A stretch of DNA of 64,000 bases, from contig NZ_CP091510.1 in NCBI RefSeq assembly GCF_022870905.1, forward strand, positions 434,001 through 498,000. The letters run 5' to 3'. A program made the translations under genes and the position numbers. The DNA comes from Neisseria arctica (GTDB lineage Bacteria; Pseudomonadota; Gammaproteobacteria; Burkholderiales; Neisseriaceae). Positions 63,393 through 64,000 of this stretch are shown piece after piece (the first letter of the stretch is position 1; every line of letters starts with the position of its first letter). The notes under the pieces were generated by a model. It ran no database searches. It was given only the letters and a program-made list of their open reading frames with translations, and had not been told where the DNA came from.

Positions 63393-63474
63393 ATGGTTAT
63401 CCTGATCGTTTTGAAACGGCTTTTAGGCCGTCTGAAAACCGTATTCAATATTATGAAAATTGAGAAATATCATT

Positions 63475-64000
63475 TTATTTTTCAATAGTCGGCTGGGTAC
63501 GGCTTTGCTGACTGATGCGCGGTGGATCAATCCATGCAAGCTGGCGTTCGGCTAAAGCCGTATGCCATTGCTCCATATAATTTTGAAGGCCGTCTGAAGG
63601 ATGGCTGTCAGTTTCTGCCAACAGTTGCACAATTACGCCTCCTTGGGCTGCTTCGGCTAGAGTAAGCAATTGACGCAGAATACCGCGGTCAGGTACTTGG
63701 CGCGTACGTACGCCTACTAAAAGTTGTACAGGCTGTTGAGATAATTCTTGTTTTAAGGCTGCTACGGCGTCGCGGCTGTCTGCTATTCCTTTATCTAACC
63801 AATGAATACCGAGTATATGGCGGTGCCATGTTGGGTCGGACCATGGACTTTCAAGCATGATGGCCCATTTTGGGGTGTTCTCGTCCAAGCGGATTTTGGG
63901 CTGGACGGATTTCACGGTTTCGGTGTGGATGTCGGCATCTACTATTTTGGTTTGCCAAAGTTGTAGAATTTGTTGGTAATACGGTTTCTCGATAGGTAGC
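63475..64000 (-). CDS. DUF2868 membrane protein, C-terminal part (5' end outside window)
   Basis: The frame is open through the right edge of the window, so the start lies beyond it; a GTG at 63915 is internal. The visible 175 residues (from LPIEKPYYQQILQLWQTKIV to RTQPTIEK) match the cytoplasmic C-terminus of DUF2868 proteins, which accompany DUF3482 GTPases. A DUS lies inside the coding sequence near 63590. Confidence 0.75.
   Translation of the reverse strand, partial: LPIEKPYYQQILQLWQTKIVDADIHTETVKSVQPKIRLDENTPKWAIMLESPWSDPTWHRHILGIHWLDKGIADSRDAVAALKQELSQQPVQLLVGVRTRQVPDRGILRQLLTLAEAAQGGVIVQLLAETDSHPSDGLQNYMEQWHTALAERQLAWIDPPRISQQSRTQPTIEK

Overview
The window is chromosomal DNA from a member of the Neisseriaceae, most likely a commensal or animal-associated Neisseria. 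The main evidence is the DNA uptake sequence (DUS) core GCCGTCTGAA, preceded by AT or AG. It occurs as single copies (some inside recC, hisD and the M61 gene) and as inverted pairs forming terminators after many genes. Gene content agrees: mtrR-mtrCDE, ccoNOQP, comEA, bamD/comL, short-form hisG and cytochrome c'. I do not name a species.

Layout. 1-24.9 kb is core: a partial Gfo/Idh/MocA oxidoreductase, a PepSY membrane protein, recC, serC, the rimP-nusA-infB operon behind a possible attenuator, a PfkB sugar kinase, a DUF442 phosphatase, an M61 peptidase, ccoNOQP behind an FNR-type promoter, a hisG/beta-helix/NYN/hisD cluster and a Sco copper chaperone. 25.0-37.2 kb is a mobile element at the 3' end of tRNA-Leu(CAA). 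It carries a P4-type integrase, a broken DUF4258 gene with an HTH partner, an AAA ATPase, a coiled-coil protein, AlpA, an antirepressor-like protein, a lone small terminase, small phage genes, a Toprim primase, a DUF927 helicase, a dense cluster of GGTTACC heptamers that looks like a replication origin, and a truncated tape-measure gene. It has no capsid, portal or large terminase, so it resembles a phage satellite (P4/PICI-like). 38-55 kb is core: comEA, xerC, a thioesterase, uspA, mtrR-mtrCDE, rpmB-rpmG, a ubiquinone hydroxylase, bamD/rluD/pgeF, brnQ and a PliG-type lysozyme inhibitor. 55.5-56.9 kb looks empty but is a nearly full-length decayed copy of the island integrase beside tRNA-Leu(UAA). 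A tRNA cluster follows (Leu, degenerate Cys, Cys, three identical Gly), then pgsA, an SDR enzyme, a ZIP transporter, cytochrome c', two tandem sibling sRNAs and a DUF3482/DUF2868 GTPase pair cut by the window end.

How genes work together. ccoNOQP, sco and cytochrome c' form a microaerobic respiration and NO-tolerance theme. The CcoP subunit is unusual: an OmpA-like peptidoglycan-binding domain sits where gonococcal CcoP carries a third haem domain. mtrR-mtrCDE keeps a promoter layout like that known from the gonococcus. The two sRNAs share an anti-Shine-Dalgarno region and resemble the NmsR / NgncR_162-163 siblings. The island and its two integrase relics show repeated colonisation of tRNA-Leu genes by one integrase lineage.

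Limits: all identifications come from reading the sequence, without database searches. Family names rest on recalled motifs and are hedged accordingly.
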